Shown: positions 1 through 13,735, counted from the stretch's first letter. The stretch: 64,000 bases of DNA from Paramicrobacterium chengjingii (GCF_011751765.2 NZ_CP061169.1:1-64000), one strand, 5' to 3'. Translations and numbers: made by a program. Notes: generated from the sequence alone by a model not told the origin.

Positions 1-155
1 TCCAACCGGAATCCCGCGGAATTTTGCCTTGGCCTCTTCCTCAGACTAGCGTGATGTGATCTAGTTATCCACAGCCCACAATTTGCACGCGTGCATTCAC
101 GGGCGCTCGGGGGTTAAATCGGTGGATAACGCTGTGGATAAGTACGGGGGAAACT
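1..155. promoter_or_regulatory. dnaA upstream region with DnaA boxes
   Basis: This stretch holds a consensus DnaA box TTATCCACA at 65-73 and two inverted boxes, TTATCCACC (complement of 121-129) and TTATCCACA (complement of 133-141). The dnaA ribosome site (GGGGGAAA) follows just before the ATG at 156. Boxes in the dnaA promoter fit the known autoregulation of dnaA and may be part of a bipartite origin. No gene is seen here. Confidence 0.8.
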
Positions 156-1580
156 ATGTCTGACGAGCAGCAGGATGTTGCCGGAACCTGGCAGGTTGTG
201 CTGGATGCACTCGCTGATGATGAACGCATCACCCCTCCACTGCAGGGATTTCTCAGCCTCGTTGTTCCTAAGGGAATCATGGGCGGAACGTTCTACCTCG
301 AAGTGCCGAACGAGTTCACCGCCGGTCAGCTCAACGCTCGAATGCGAGCCTCCATTCTGGAGGCCTTCGCTCGCACGATCGAAGAGTCTCACGGAGCATC
401 CACTTTTGCCGTCGTCGTCAATCCCGAGATCATCGAGCAGGAGTACGACTTTTCTGCAGAGCCACGGCGTGAGGCAGTGCGCCCAACGCAGCAGGAAGAG
501 AAGCCTTCTTACTCGACACCAGACTCAGTGCTCCCCGCGCGGCAGAACGACACCCGACTAAATCCCAAGTATTCGTTCGACAACTTTGTTATCGGTCAGT
601 CGAACCGATTCGCTCACGCAGCGGCTGTCGCCGTATCGGAAGCTCCGGCGAAGGCCTACAACCCACTCTTCGTCTACGGGGACTCCGGTCTCGGCAAAAC
701 ACATCTCCTGCACGCAATCGGCCATTACGCCATGAATCTCTACCCCGGGATTCGCGTGCGCTATGTCTCGAGCGAAGAATTCACGAACGACTTCATCAAC
801 TCCATCGCAAACAACCGTGGCCCAGAGTTTCAGGCGCGCTATCGCAACATCGACATTCTGCTGATCGACGACATTCAGTTTCTGCAGAACAAGGCGGAAA
901 CCCAGGAAGCCTTCTTCCATACGTTCAACACCCTGCACGACCACAATAAGCAGGTGGTGATCACCAGCGACCTTCCACCGAAACACCTGACAGGATTCGA
1001 AGACCGTATGCGTTCACGCTTCGAATGGGGCCTCATTACCGACGTTCAGGTGCCCGACCTGGAAACGCGCATCGCAATTCTGCGCAAGAAGGCGCAGAGC
1101 GAGCGGCTGCAAATTCCCGATGAAGTGCTTGAGTTCATTGCCTCGAAGGTCTCGAGCAACATCCGAGAACTCGAGGGCACGCTCATACGAGTCACCGCGT
1201 TCGCGAGTCTCAATCACACCCCCGTCGACATGGCTCTCGTGCAGACCGTGCTCAAAGACATCATCACGCTCGATGAAGACAACGTGATCTCACCCGTCGA
1301 CATCATCAATACAACCGCCGCGTACTTCAAACTGACTGTCGACGATCTCTATGGATCCAGTCGCTCCCAAGCCGTCGCGACATCACGGCAGATCGCCATG
1401 TATCTCTGTCGCGAACTCACCAACCTTTCGCTTCCCAAGATCGGCCAGCTCTTCGGCAATCGCGACCACACGACAGTGATGTACGCGAACAAGAAGATTG
1501 GCGACCTGATGCAGGAGCGGCGGTCGATTTACAACCAGGTGACCGAGCTCACAAGTCGCATCAAACAGGGAAACCGCTGA
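156..1580 (+). CDS. dnaA: Chromosomal replication initiator protein DnaA
   Basis: AAA+ initiator that binds DnaA boxes and melts the origin. At 474 residues it has the usual four domains: an N-terminal interaction domain (about 1-90), a short variable linker rich in Q, E and S (about 100-135), the AAA+ core with Walker A GDSGLGKT at about 175-182 and Walker B LLIDDIQF, and a C-terminal DNA-binding domain with the signature [12 protein letters not shown]. The start is ATG after a GGGGG-type ribosome site. DnaA boxes lie on both sides of the gene, so it is very likely autoregulated. The product name is secure. Confidence 0.98.
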   Translation: MSDEQQDVAGTWQVVLDALADDERITPPLQGFLSLVVPKGIMGGTFYLEVPNEFTAGQLNARMRASILEAFARTIEESHGASTFAVVVNPEIIEQEYDFSAEPRREAVRPTQQEEKPSYSTPDSVLPARQNDTRLNPKYSFDNFVIGQSNRFAHAAAVAVSEAPAKAYNPLFVYGDSGLGKTHLLHAIGHYAMNLYPGIRVRYVSSEEFTNDFINSIANNRGPEFQARYRNIDILLIDDIQFLQNKAETQEAFFHTFNTLHDHNKQVVITSDLPPKHLTGFEDRMRSRFEWGLITDVQVPDLETRIAILRKKAQSERLQIPDEVLEFIASKVSSNIRELEGTLIRVTAFASLNHTPVDMALVQTVLKDIITLDEDNVISPVDIINTTAAYFKLTVDDLYGSSRSQAVATSRQIAMYLCRELTNLSLPKIGQLFGNRDHTTVMYANKKIGDLMQERRSIYNQVTELTSRIKQGNR

Positions 1581-1953
1581 TCCACCTGGCCTTTTGTTAT
1601 CCCTTGTGGATAACTTGTGGAGAAGATCCGGAAAACTCCTCTTAACTGGGGACAAGATCGCCCTGCCTGTGAGTTGAGACGCCGTGACGGCTCCGGCTCA
1701 CAACCGTGTAATTACGCGGCTCCCACACCAGTTGAACAACTCACACGCGTGTAGTTCCCATATTTCATGAGGCGTGTCGGGACTTATCCACAGTTTCCAC
1801 AGCGGTTAAGCCCGTTAAGAGAATTACTTAAACAATATTTATGCGGGAACCTTGACCCATTAGAGCTCGATTCTTCGAATGACAGATTTTCTGACCCCGA
1901 TGTGGGGCTAGCATGGTGTGCGACTTGTCCATCGAGTTCGACAGGGGTACCAC
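1581..1953. other. Probable oriC (dnaA-dnaN intergenic region)
   Basis: This 373-bp gap has no credible gene. It carries DnaA boxes on the minus strand at 1605-1613 (TTATCCACA) and 1616-1624 (TTCTCCACA), and on the plus strand at 1784-1792 (TTATCCACA) and 1793-1801 (GTTTCCACA). An AT-rich stretch at about 1804-1845 follows the last pair and could be the unwinding element. Near-palindromes CGTGTAATTACGCG (about 1705-1718) and ACACGCGTGT (about 1743-1752) lie between the box pairs. The position between dnaA and dnaN is the classical actinobacterial origin site. Confidence 0.85.
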
Positions 1954-3102
1954 GTGCGTTTCAGCGTCAACCGCGATGTCTTGAGCGAAGCCGTCTCATT
2001 TGCCGTCAAACTGCTCCCGCAGCGAACAACGCTGCCCATCCTCAGCGGTGTGCTGATCGAAACAACGGAATCTGGGCTGCGTCTCTCGAGCTTCGACTAC
2101 GAAGTCTCGTCGCAGACCGAGATTGACGCGTCCATCGAGGAGGAGGGAACCATTCTGGTCTCCGGTCGCCTTCTCGCCGACATCGCCAGTCGACTGCCGA
2201 ACGCACCGGTCAACTTCGCAACCGACGAAAACAAGATTCTCGTCACCTGCGGCTCCGCGAACTTTACATTGCTGTCAATGCCTGTTGAGGAGTACCCAAC
2301 TGTTCCTCAAGTCGAAGGGCAGACAGGTCTCGTTCCGGGAGAGGAATTCGCGACATCGGTTGCTCAGGTCGCGGTTGCGGCATCCCGTGATGATGTCACC
2401 CCTGTCATTACCGGAGTACAGCTCGAGGTCAATGACAACAGCCTCGGCATGGTTGCGACCGACCGCTACCGCGTAGCCGTGCGCGAGATCGACTGGGATG
2501 GAAGCGACATCACCGGTGACGACGCGCTCACAGCGCTTGTGCCGGCTCGCACACTCCAAGAAGTCGGCAAGACGTTTGGACACAGCGGGAACATTTCGAT
2601 TTCGTTCGCGAATAAGGACGATCGGGAGCTTGTCTCGTTCTCCGTTGACCGCAAAACAGTGACGTCGCTGTTGATCAAAGGTTCGTTCCCTCCTGTGCGT
2701 CGTCTGTTCCCCGAGAATGTCGACAATTACGCAGTCATCAACACCTCGGAACTCATCGAAGCCGTGCGCCGTGTCTCCCTCGTTCTCGAGCGCGAAGCTG
2801 CACTTCGTTTCTCGTTCAGCATCGATGGACTCACCATGGAAGCCATCGGCTCCGAACAGGCACAGGCGTCTGAATTGGTGGATGCGCTGCTGACAGGCGA
2901 CGACATCGTTCTGTCGCTCAAGCCCTCGTTCTTGATCGACGGCCTCAATGCCGTACGCAGTGAATTTGTTCGCTTCTCGTTCACGAAGTCAGAGAACACA
3001 AACAAGCCGGGCCCGATGCTCATCACGAGCCAGTCATCGAAAGACCAACCGGGCGCCGACAGCTACAAGTACTTGCTGCAGCCGAACCTGCTGCTGCGCT
3101 GA
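1954..3102 (+). CDS. dnaN: DNA polymerase III sliding clamp (beta subunit)
   Basis: Ring-shaped processivity factor that tethers the replicative polymerase. The chosen GTG start at 1954 follows an AGGGG ribosome site by seven bases and gives 382 residues beginning MRFSVNRDV, the normal beta-clamp opening. An upstream GTG at 1918 would add 12 residues but has no comparable ribosome site. The three repeated clamp domains are present, with typical stretches such as LPILSGVLIE near the N terminus and an RYRVAVRE-type motif in the middle. The C terminus (SYKYLLQPNLLLR) deviates from the very common MPMRL-type ending but is a plausible clamp tail. Confidence 0.96.
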   Translation: MRFSVNRDVLSEAVSFAVKLLPQRTTLPILSGVLIETTESGLRLSSFDYEVSSQTEIDASIEEEGTILVSGRLLADIASRLPNAPVNFATDENKILVTCGSANFTLLSMPVEEYPTVPQVEGQTGLVPGEEFATSVAQVAVAASRDDVTPVITGVQLEVNDNSLGMVATDRYRVAVREIDWDGSDITGDDALTALVPARTLQEVGKTFGHSGNISISFANKDDRELVSFSVDRKTVTSLLIKGSFPPVRRLFPENVDNYAVINTSELIEAVRRVSLVLEREAALRFSFSIDGLTMEAIGSEQAQASELVDALLTGDDIVLSLKPSFLIDGLNAVRSEFVRFSFTKSENTNKPGPMLITSQSSKDQPGADSYKYLLQPNLLLR

Positions 3103-3136
3103 TCACACCCCTCGCGGCTGACGAAAGGCGAATGCC

Positions 3137-4027
3137 ATGCACATCGGATTAGTTGGACTCGGTCGCATGGGGGGCAACATGCGCACGCGTCTGCGCGCCG
3201 CGGGCATCGAGGTTACGGGGTACGATCCGAATCCCGATGTGAGCGATGTGGCGAGCCTCGACGAGATGGTCGCAGCGCTGCCGACACCTCGCACGGTGTG
3301 GGTCATGGTGCCGGCAGGGAAGGTCACAGATTCGGTGATTTCCGATCTGGAGAAACGACTCGACGCGGGTGACCTCGTGATCGACGGTGGCAACAGCAAG
3401 TTTTCAGATGACTTTCGCCACGACACGATGCTCGAGAAGAAGGGCATTGACTACATCGACGCCGGCGTCTCCGGCGGCGTCTGGGGACTTGACAACGGTT
3501 ACGGCCTGATGGTCGGTGGGCCAGAAGAGCAAGTTCAGCGAGTCATGCCCGTCTTTGATGCACTGCGTCCGGACGGTCCGCGCGACGAAGGTTTCGTTCA
3601 TGCAGGAGAGGTCGGCGCCGGCCACTACGCGAAAATGGTGCATAACGGAATCGAGTACGCGCTCATGCAGGCGTATGCCGAAGGCTTCGAGCTGTTGGAA
3701 AAGCGCAGCGACCTTCTCAAGGATGTTCCCGGCACGTTCAAGGCATGGCAGCGGGGAACGGTCGTGCGCTCATGGCTGCTCGAGCTGCTTGTTCGCGCGT
3801 TGGACGAAGACGATGATCTGTCTGAGATCGAGGGATACGTCGAGGATTCCGGTGAAGGACGCTGGACGATCGAAGAGGCAATCGTCAACGCCGTGCCTGT
3901 TCCCACGATCTCCGCGTCGATCTTCGCTCGTTTTGTGTCACGCCAAGAGGATTCGCCCGCGATGAAAGCCGTTGCCGCGTTACGGCATCAGTTTGGCGGA
4001 CACGCCGTGAAGAAGTCCGACGACTGA
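3137..4027 (+). CDS. gnd: 6-phosphogluconate dehydrogenase, short NAD-type
   Basis: Oxidatively decarboxylates 6-phosphogluconate to ribulose 5-phosphate in the pentose phosphate pathway. The N-terminal Rossmann motif GLVGLGRMGGNM, the DGGNSKFSDD segment, the substrate motif DAGVSGGVWGL and KMVHNGIEYALMQ with the catalytic lysine are all visible. At 296 residues it belongs to the short form (about 300 residues), not the long 470-residue enzyme. That form is usually NAD-preferring, which is inference here. It sits between dnaN and recF, a position common in actinobacteria. Confidence 0.93.
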   Translation: MHIGLVGLGRMGGNMRTRLRAAGIEVTGYDPNPDVSDVASLDEMVAALPTPRTVWVMVPAGKVTDSVISDLEKRLDAGDLVIDGGNSKFSDDFRHDTMLEKKGIDYIDAGVSGGVWGLDNGYGLMVGGPEEQVQRVMPVFDALRPDGPRDEGFVHAGEVGAGHYAKMVHNGIEYALMQAYAEGFELLEKRSDLLKDVPGTFKAWQRGTVVRSWLLELLVRALDEDDDLSEIEGYVEDSGEGRWTIEEAIVNAVPVPTISASIFARFVSRQEDSPAMKAVAALRHQFGGHAVKKSDD

Positions 4028-4077
4028 CAGCATCCGAAACCTTGGCAACGTGAGTAACGTCATGCGCACCGCCTACG

Positions 4078-5247
4078 ATGGAACGCGTGATCGTCACGCA
4101 CCTGAACCTCAGCGATTTTCGCAACTATGCGACAGCTGATGTGACGCTTCAGCCGGGAGCTAATCTCTTTATCGGCCGCAACGGGCAAGGTAAGACGAAC
4201 CTTGTCGAGTCCCTCGGATACCTTTCGACGCTGGGCTCTCATCGAGTTTCGAGTGACAAGGCATTGATTCGGGCGGGTGAGGATGCCGCGATCGTTCGCG
4301 CGAAACTTCATCACGCCGGTCGCGACATGCTCGTCGAGGTGCAAATCAACATAGCTGGTCCGAACAAGGCACAAGTGAATCGCGGCGTTATCAAGCCCAG
4401 AGAACTGCCCCGCTACTTCTCAAGCGTGCTGTTCGCACCAGAAGACCTGGGGATCGTTCGTGGCGACCCCGGAGCACGCCGCCGCTTTCTCGACGAGCTT
4501 CTTGTACTGAGAACACCGCGTCTGGCTGGAGTGCTCTCTGACTACGAGCGAACTCTCAAGCAGCGCAACACTCTGATGAAGTCCGCCCGGGCGTCGGGGT
4601 TGCGGGGAGGTCAGCTGAACACGCTCGAGGTGTGGGATGACAAGCTCATTGCATTGGGAAGCGAGATCATCGACGAGCGTCGTGCCCTCGTGGATGCCCT
4701 CCGCGAACCTCTCGCCACGGCGTATGCGCAGGTCGTTGACGACGACCACAGTCCAGGACTCGAGCCGCTGCTCTCAATTGCGGGAAGGGACGCCGACGAC
4801 GACGACGCTCAGAAGCAAGCGGATGCTGCGACAGCATCCGGGAACCTGACGACGCCCGAGCGGTTTCGTGCCGCTCTCGATTCGCGTCGCCAGCAGGAAC
4901 TTGAGCGCGGACTGACACTCGTGGGTCCGCACAGAGACGACGTGCTGTTTTCTCTGAACAATCTTCCGGTGAAGGGGTATGCGAGCCACGGGGAGTCGTG
5001 GTCATTCGCGCTCGCCCTGAAACTCGCTTCTGCGCAGCTTCTGCGTCGCGACTCGTATTCGGGAGACCCGGTATTGATGCTTGACGACGTGTTCGCCGAG
5101 CTCGACAAGGGGCGACGGGCGCGTCTGGCCGAGGCTGTCGCCGATTTTGAGCAGGTGCTGATCACCGCAGCGGTGATCGAAGACATTCCCGAGCAGCTCA
5201 CTGCACACACAGTGCACATCACTGGGGGAACGATCGTCGATGGCTGA
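4078..5247 (+). CDS. recF: DNA replication and repair protein RecF
   Basis: SMC-like ATPase that helps load RecA on gapped DNA at stalled forks. Walker A GRNGQGKTN is at about 33-41 and the Walker B/D-loop LMLDDVFAELD at about 332-342, with the coiled-coil arm region between. Length (389) is normal. The start could be the ATG at 4078 or the GTG at 4087; neither has a strong ribosome site. The 3' end overlaps the next gene by 8 bases, so the two are probably co-translated. Confidence 0.96.
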   Translation: MERVIVTHLNLSDFRNYATADVTLQPGANLFIGRNGQGKTNLVESLGYLSTLGSHRVSSDKALIRAGEDAAIVRAKLHHAGRDMLVEVQINIAGPNKAQVNRGVIKPRELPRYFSSVLFAPEDLGIVRGDPGARRRFLDELLVLRTPRLAGVLSDYERTLKQRNTLMKSARASGLRGGQLNTLEVWDDKLIALGSEIIDERRALVDALREPLATAYAQVVDDDHSPGLEPLLSIAGRDADDDDAQKQADAATASGNLTTPERFRAALDSRRQQELERGLTLVGPHRDDVLFSLNNLPVKGYASHGESWSFALALKLASAQLLRRDSYSGDPVLMLDDVFAELDKGRRARLAEAVADFEQVLITAAVIEDIPEQLTAHTVHITGGTIVDG

Positions 5248-5728
5248 GAACGAGAGCGAATCCACACGCGTCTACCTGCGTTTCAAGGAGATCTTCGGCG
5301 GTCGCAAGCGAGCTCGGGGTCGGGGGAAGCGCTCCGACGACGACAACGCGTCGAGCAGACCTTTCGGCTCGGGACGCGACCCGAAAGGCATCGGCGACGT
5401 CATGAATACGCTGACGAGCCGCCTCGGTTGGGACTCAACCCTCTCGCAAGCCGAGCTGATCAACCGGTGGGCCGAGGTCGCTGGTGACAGCACGGCTGCC
5501 CATTCGGAACCCGTCGGAATCGAGGGCGGATTACTCACGGTGAAGTGCGACTCAACAGCGTGGGCAACTCAGCTGCGGTTGATGCGTGTCGAGATTCTCG
5601 GGCGCATCGCCACACGGTTTCCCGAAGCGGGCATTGAGAGCATCCGTTTTCAAGGCCCCAACGTCCCATCATTCAAACGTGGCCCTAGATCGGTTCAGGG
5701 CCGTGGTGTGCGCGATACCTACGGTTAA
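5240..5728 (+). CDS. DUF721 (DciA-like) protein
   Basis: This 162-residue protein has a basic, arginine-rich N-terminal segment (about 20-45) and a DUF721 domain with the stretch INRWAEVAGDSTAAHSEPV and a following beta-rich part. In other actinobacteria the family member next to recF belongs to the DciA group, predicted to load the replicative helicase DnaB. The direct function of this copy is inferred from family and location. It overlaps recF and lies 120 bp before gyrB, separated by a short promoter-like gap. Confidence 0.85.
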   Translation: MAENESESTRVYLRFKEIFGGRKRARGRGKRSDDDNASSRPFGSGRDPKGIGDVMNTLTSRLGWDSTLSQAELINRWAEVAGDSTAAHSEPVGIEGGLLTVKCDSTAWATQLRLMRVEILGRIATRFPEAGIESIRFQGPNVPSFKRGPRSVQGRGVRDTYG

Positions 5729-5812
5729 GGTGACAAATCTGGTGGATCTTGGTAAGAAAGGCCCTCAAACGGGCGTTCAGCGCCTTTTTCCCAGTCTCAT
5801 TTGGTAGACTGA

Positions 5813-10502
<4,690 letters not shown>

Positions 10503-10504
10503 GA

Positions 10505-10909
10505 ATGACAAGCGTTGCCGACAAGCTGGCTAAGAAGTCAGCGCGAAAGCCGTCGAGTAAGCAGGTGCGCCTGAAGCTCGTATATATCGACTTCTGGTCG
10601 GCACTGAAACTGTCGTTCCTGATAGCAATCGCAGTGGCCATTATCACTGTCGTGTTCTTCTTCTTGGTGTTCACCGTTCTCGACGCAACAGGTGTCTTCG
10701 ATCAGGTGTCGAGTCTCTACAAAGAGGTAACCGGATCGAAGGATGGCCTCGAGACCATCATCGGTCTGGGCCGAGTGATGGGCTTTGCTCTTGTCGTGGC
10801 GATTCTGAACCTGGTGATCGTCACTGTTCTCGGGGCTCTTGCCGCTGCGTTGTACAACTTGGCAGTCAAGATTACGGGCGGACTGCTCGTCGGTTTCACG
10901 AACAACTGA
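10505..10909 (+). CDS. DUF3566 membrane protein
   Basis: A 134-residue protein with a basic N-terminal tail and two strongly hydrophobic segments, at about 35-60 and 90-120. It matches the DUF3566 proteins found directly after gyrA in many actinobacteria. The gene starts two bases after the gyrA stop, so it is almost certainly in the gyrBA transcript. Its role is unknown; a link with the cell envelope is only suggested by the membrane segments. Confidence 0.88.
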   Translation: MTSVADKLAKKSARKPSSKQVRLKLVYIDFWSALKLSFLIAIAVAIITVVFFFLVFTVLDATGVFDQVSSLYKEVTGSKDGLETIIGLGRVMGFALVVAILNLVIVTVLGALAAALYNLAVKITGGLLVGFTNN

Positions 10910-10993
10910 TCTCGACACTCCCGGCGTGCCGGAGAGCGGTTTTCGATTGGGAAATCGCGACCATTTCGGGTAATCTCGAATCTGGTCAAAAAC

Positions 10994-11067
10994 GGGGCTA
11001 TAGCTCAGGCGGTTAGAGCGCTTCGCTGATAACGAAGAGGTCCCAGGTTCAAGTCCTGGTAGCCCCA
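10994..11067 (+). tRNA. tRNA-Ile (GAT anticodon)
   Basis: A 74-nt cloverleaf with acceptor arms GGGGCTA/TAGCCCC, a D arm with GGCGGTTAGAGC, anticodon loop CTGATAA (GAT) and a T arm GGTTCAAGTCC. CCA is not encoded. It stands 36 bp before tRNA-Ala, as is usual after gyrA in this group. Confidence 0.97.
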
Positions 11068-11103
11068 CTTTGGGAGTCACGTTAAACTGATCTCTCATTT
11101 TCG

Positions 11104-11176
11104 GGGGCCTTAGCTCAATTGGTAGAGCGCCTGCTTTGCAAGCAGGAGGTCAGGGGTTCGATTCCCCTAGGCTCCA
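11104..11176 (+). tRNA. tRNA-Ala (TGC anticodon)
   Basis: A 73-nt cloverleaf with acceptor arms GGGGCCT/AGGCTCC (one G-U pair), a D arm with ATTGGTAGAGC, anticodon loop TTTGCAA (TGC) and T arm GGGTTCGATTCCC. CCA is not encoded. It follows tRNA-Ile on the same strand. Confidence 0.97.
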
Positions 11177-11253
11177 CAATTTCAGACGTCGTCGAGGCGG
11201 AGACGCGTGTGACACCTCCTTCGACGTTGACGAACTCTGTGCGTGTCCAACGT

Positions 11254-11796
11254 CTAACGGAGGACGCGGTAACGGTGGTGGGATTCGCTGGCGAAAGCTG
11301 AGGTCTCGATGCGTTCGAGTTCGATGCGCTGGCCAAGACCGGCGAATAGTGAAATACCTTTGCCGAGAAGGACCGGTGCGATGTCAAGGTGCAGCTCGTC
11401 GACGAGCCCGAGTAGGAGGCACTGCCGGGAGATGCTTCCCCCAAGGAGGCTGACCCACTTGTCACCGGCCGCCTGCTTCGACAACTCGACCGCTTGTGCG
11501 ATGTCCTCGACGACGAAGGTGTACTTGATGCCGTCTCGCTCGATCGGGTCGTGAGCGCTGTGGGTCATGAGAAAGACCGGTGCCATTATGGTGCCGCCGT
11601 AGGGTATCTCGCCATCCTCAATAGTCTGCGTCTTGTTCGCTCCACCGACCACAGCGCCGATGCGATCCAGGACTTTCGCGACGACGGCGTCGTCGTCGGG
11701 GCTGGAGGGACGGCCGAACATCCAGTCGAGTCCGCCGTCGGGCTCGGCGAGGAATCCGTCAACGGTCACCGTCGCGTGCACGATCACACGAGTCAT
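11254..11796 (-). CDS. Dihydrofolate reductase family protein (RibD C-like), copy 1
   Basis: A 180-residue protein of the RibD C-terminal/dihydrofolate reductase-like fold. The N terminus (TVDGFLAEPDGGLDW) and the GGSISRQCLLLGLVDELHLDIAPV-type region match the family's NADPH-binding core. The ATG at 11796 follows AGGGAGAAG. Members are NADPH-dependent reductases of mostly unknown substrate, so the substrate here cannot be named. It is divergent from the HxlR regulator at 11937 and is one of three paralogs within 2.4 kb. Confidence 0.85.
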   Translation of the reverse strand: MTRVIVHATVTVDGFLAEPDGGLDWMFGRPSSPDDDAVVAKVLDRIGAVVGGANKTQTIEDGEIPYGGTIMAPVFLMTHSAHDPIERDGIKYTFVVEDIAQAVELSKQAAGDKWVSLLGGSISRQCLLLGLVDELHLDIAPVLLGKGISLFAGLGQRIELERIETSAFASESHHRYRVLR

Positions 11797-11873
11797 CAGA
11801 TTCTTCTCCCTCTAAATATGCATGTGGTGGCGGGTACGCCTCTTCACTCGCGTGCCCCTAAGCGATCCCAAAA

Positions 11874-11925
11874 TGCAATCAGTTAGATGAGTTTAGATTA
11901 AGCAGTGGTAGAGTGCAATCACTTG
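11874..11925. promoter_or_regulatory. Two copies of a TGCAATCA-type operator
   Basis: TGCAATCAGTTAG at 11874 and TGCAATCACTTG at 11914-11925 lie 40 bp apart between the divergent reductase and the HxlR gene. The second includes AGTG-N4-CACT symmetry (11912-11923) and ends just before the regulator's ribosome site. The same 12-mer recurs at 13724, upstream of the other two reductases. This is a likely binding site for the HxlR protein; the assignment is inference. Confidence 0.55.
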
Positions 11926-11936
11926 TAGGAGGTTCG

Positions 11937-12428
11937 ATGCCGAGTGCACCACGGTCGGGCTGCGCGATTAACGCCGCTGTTGAAGTCTTGGGCGATCCTT
12001 GGGCAGTGTTGGTGCTCAGGGATATCATGTTCGGCAATAGGCGCCACTTTCGCGAGTTGCTTGCTGGGTCCGAAGAGGGCATCGCCAGCAACATCCTGAG
12101 CAGCAGACTCAAACGACTGACGGAGCAGGGCCTGCTCAGCCGAGCGACGGCGCGACGCGGTCAACGTGCCCTGTACTCGCTGACGGAGGCCGGAATCCAG
12201 GTACTTCCGATCATGGTCGCGCTCGGAAACTGGGGCCTAGATCATCGCGACGGTGACAAGCGCCTGCGCGTTCGTGCCGAACTTCTCCGAGATGGAGGTC
12301 CGGCACTTATTGAGGCGATGATGGATGAGCTCCGGGAGATTCATCAGGGCATCCCGCGACCCGACCCTGACGCGCCGCGTCCGAGCGAGCAGCTCCAGAC
12401 GGCCTATGCCGCCGCCGTCCGCGATTAG
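11937..12428 (+). CDS. HxlR-family transcriptional regulator
   Basis: A 163-residue winged-helix regulator. The family's hallmark order is visible: GCAINAAVEVLGDPWAVLVLRDIMFGNRRHF-like N terminus, then SRLKRLTEQGLLSRA and the wing segment. A cysteine sits near residue 8, the position often used for redox or electrophile sensing in HxlR proteins. The ATG at 11937 follows AGGAGG by four bases. An earlier GTG at 11913 overlaps an operator-like repeat and is less likely. It probably controls the three reductase genes around it. Confidence 0.87.
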   Translation: MPSAPRSGCAINAAVEVLGDPWAVLVLRDIMFGNRRHFRELLAGSEEGIASNILSSRLKRLTEQGLLSRATARRGQRALYSLTEAGIQVLPIMVALGNWGLDHRDGDKRLRVRAELLRDGGPALIEAMMDELREIHQGIPRPDPDAPRPSEQLQTAYAAAVRD

Positions 12429-12454
12429 CGACTGGTACGGAGAGGCACGTCTCG

Positions 12455-13024
12455 TCATTCCGTCTGTTGCGTGGGCCGATATCTCATTGCGACCGCGCCG
12501 GACCGGAAGTCGCGGCGATCCACAAGCTCAAGGCGGACCCGCTCACTCAGCCCTGCGAGCAGCGTCGGTCCGTGTCCGGCGAGAACGGGGTGCACGACGA
12601 ACTCGTACTCGTCGATTAACCCGTGATCTGCCAAAGCCAGCGGCAGTGTTACACCACCGACCCACAGGCCCTCGCCTGGCTCCTGCTTGAGTTGCCGAAC
12701 CGCCTGCTCCACATCGCCCCGCAGTAGCTCTGAGTTCCAGTCGGCCACGTCCAGAGTGCTGGATACGACGTACTTCTTCGCCCGGTCAATGGCTTCGGCG
12801 AAGGGGATCTCCCAATCACCCATCCAGCCTGGCCACGCTCCCGTGGCTGGCTTTCGCCACGCCGACTCCATCATCTGGTAGGTCACCCTGCCGTAGAGCA
12901 GGGCATCGGCTCGTTCCATCTCTGCAGTCCAGTACTGCATCGATTCCTCATCCGGGGCGAGGCCCGCTTCGTGATGGCAGCATCCGTCGAGGGTGACGTT
13001 GATCGAGTATCGAAGTGGTCTCAT
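12455..13024 (-). CDS. Dihydrofolate reductase family protein (RibD C-like), copy 2
   Basis: A 189-residue paralog of the RibD C-terminal fold, with the opening YSINVTLDGCCHHEAGL, the family stretch LLYGRVTYQMME and the C-terminal VGGVTLPLALADHGLIDEYEFVV. It ends 27 bp from the convergent HxlR gene. It lies 33 bp downstream of copy 3 on the same strand, so the two are probably one transcript. Predicted NADPH-dependent reductase; substrate unknown. Confidence 0.85.
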   Translation of the reverse strand: MRPLRYSINVTLDGCCHHEAGLAPDEESMQYWTAEMERADALLYGRVTYQMMESAWRKPATGAWPGWMGDWEIPFAEAIDRAKKYVVSSTLDVADWNSELLRGDVEQAVRQLKQEPGEGLWVGGVTLPLALADHGLIDEYEFVVHPVLAGHGPTLLAGLSERVRLELVDRRDFRSGAVAMRYRPTQQTE

Positions 13025-13057
13025 CGTGATGCCTTCTGTGTCGCCTCGCGGCTGGCG

Positions 13058-13657
13058 TCAAACGTCGCGCTCAGCGTGCCGTTCGATGCGTGACGTTTGT
13101 TCTGCGCTTGGCACGGCGTATCTGAGCAGCACACCTCCGGTGTCGATCGCACGCGCCTCGACGAGCTGGAGGGGGAGGGGGGAGGCGGCCGGCTTGAACA
13201 ACGGCGTGCCTTCGCCGAGTATCACGGGCGCAATGCCGATGAGGAGTTCGTCGACGAGGCCGGCTTGGAGAAGAGAGTCGGTGAGCAGAGCACTGCCGAA
13301 GACATAGATCGGCCGTTCATCTACCCGCTTGCGTCGAGAGAGCTCGTCGACAATATCAGCAGCGACCTCAGTGTTGTGCCATGTTGCCGTGGTGAGTGTT
13401 CGTGAGGCGACGAGTTTCGGCGCGGCATTCATGTACTCGGCGATCTCGGACTCGTCATCGGCGTCAGGCCAGTGGGCGGCCATTCCCTCGTAGGTGACGC
13501 GACCGAACACCAGTAGACCGAGTTCTTCACCGAACCTCAGGCTGAGTTGCCTGAGGTCTTCGCCCCAGATGTGCTCGTGGAGACGGAGATCCCACTGTTG
13601 CGCGCCCTCGAAGTAGCCATCAACAGACGCGATGTTCCAGACAACCAGTTTCCCCAT
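13058..13657 (-). CDS. Dihydrofolate reductase family protein (RibD C-like), copy 3
   Basis: A 199-residue paralog beginning MGKLVVWNIASVDGYFEG, with VFGRVTYEGMAAHW and a C-terminal FGSALLTDSLLQAGLVDELLIG-type region. The ATG at 13657 is preceded by an AGAAGGG ribosome site. A longer reading to 13732 would run through the operator-like repeat and is rejected. It is the first gene of a likely two-gene transcript with copy 2. Reductase fold is clear, substrate unknown. Confidence 0.85.
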   Translation of the reverse strand: MGKLVVWNIASVDGYFEGAQQWDLRLHEHIWGEDLRQLSLRFGEELGLLVFGRVTYEGMAAHWPDADDESEIAEYMNAAPKLVASRTLTTATWHNTEVAADIVDELSRRKRVDERPIYVFGSALLTDSLLQAGLVDELLIGIAPVILGEGTPLFKPAASPLPLQLVEARAIDTGGVLLRYAVPSAEQTSRIERHAERDV

Positions 13658-13723
13658 GATCACGCCCTTCTGCTTGCAGTCTGCAACCTGTATCGAAATA
13701 GCGTAAATCATCGAGTTGCGAAT

Positions 13724-13735
13724 TGCAATCACTTG
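13724..13735. promoter_or_regulatory. Third copy of the HxlR-linked operator
   Basis: TGCAATCACTTG is identical over 12 bases to the copy at 11914-11925. It lies 67 bp upstream of reductase copy 3 and about 70 bp before the divergent Imm5-like gene, so it could control both. It overlaps a TTGCAA palindrome. Confidence 0.5.

Noticed and set aside
10915..10937. Possible terminator after the DUF3566 gene (CCGGC/GCCGG)
   Set aside because: Only about five consecutive pairs with mismatches; too weak to call.
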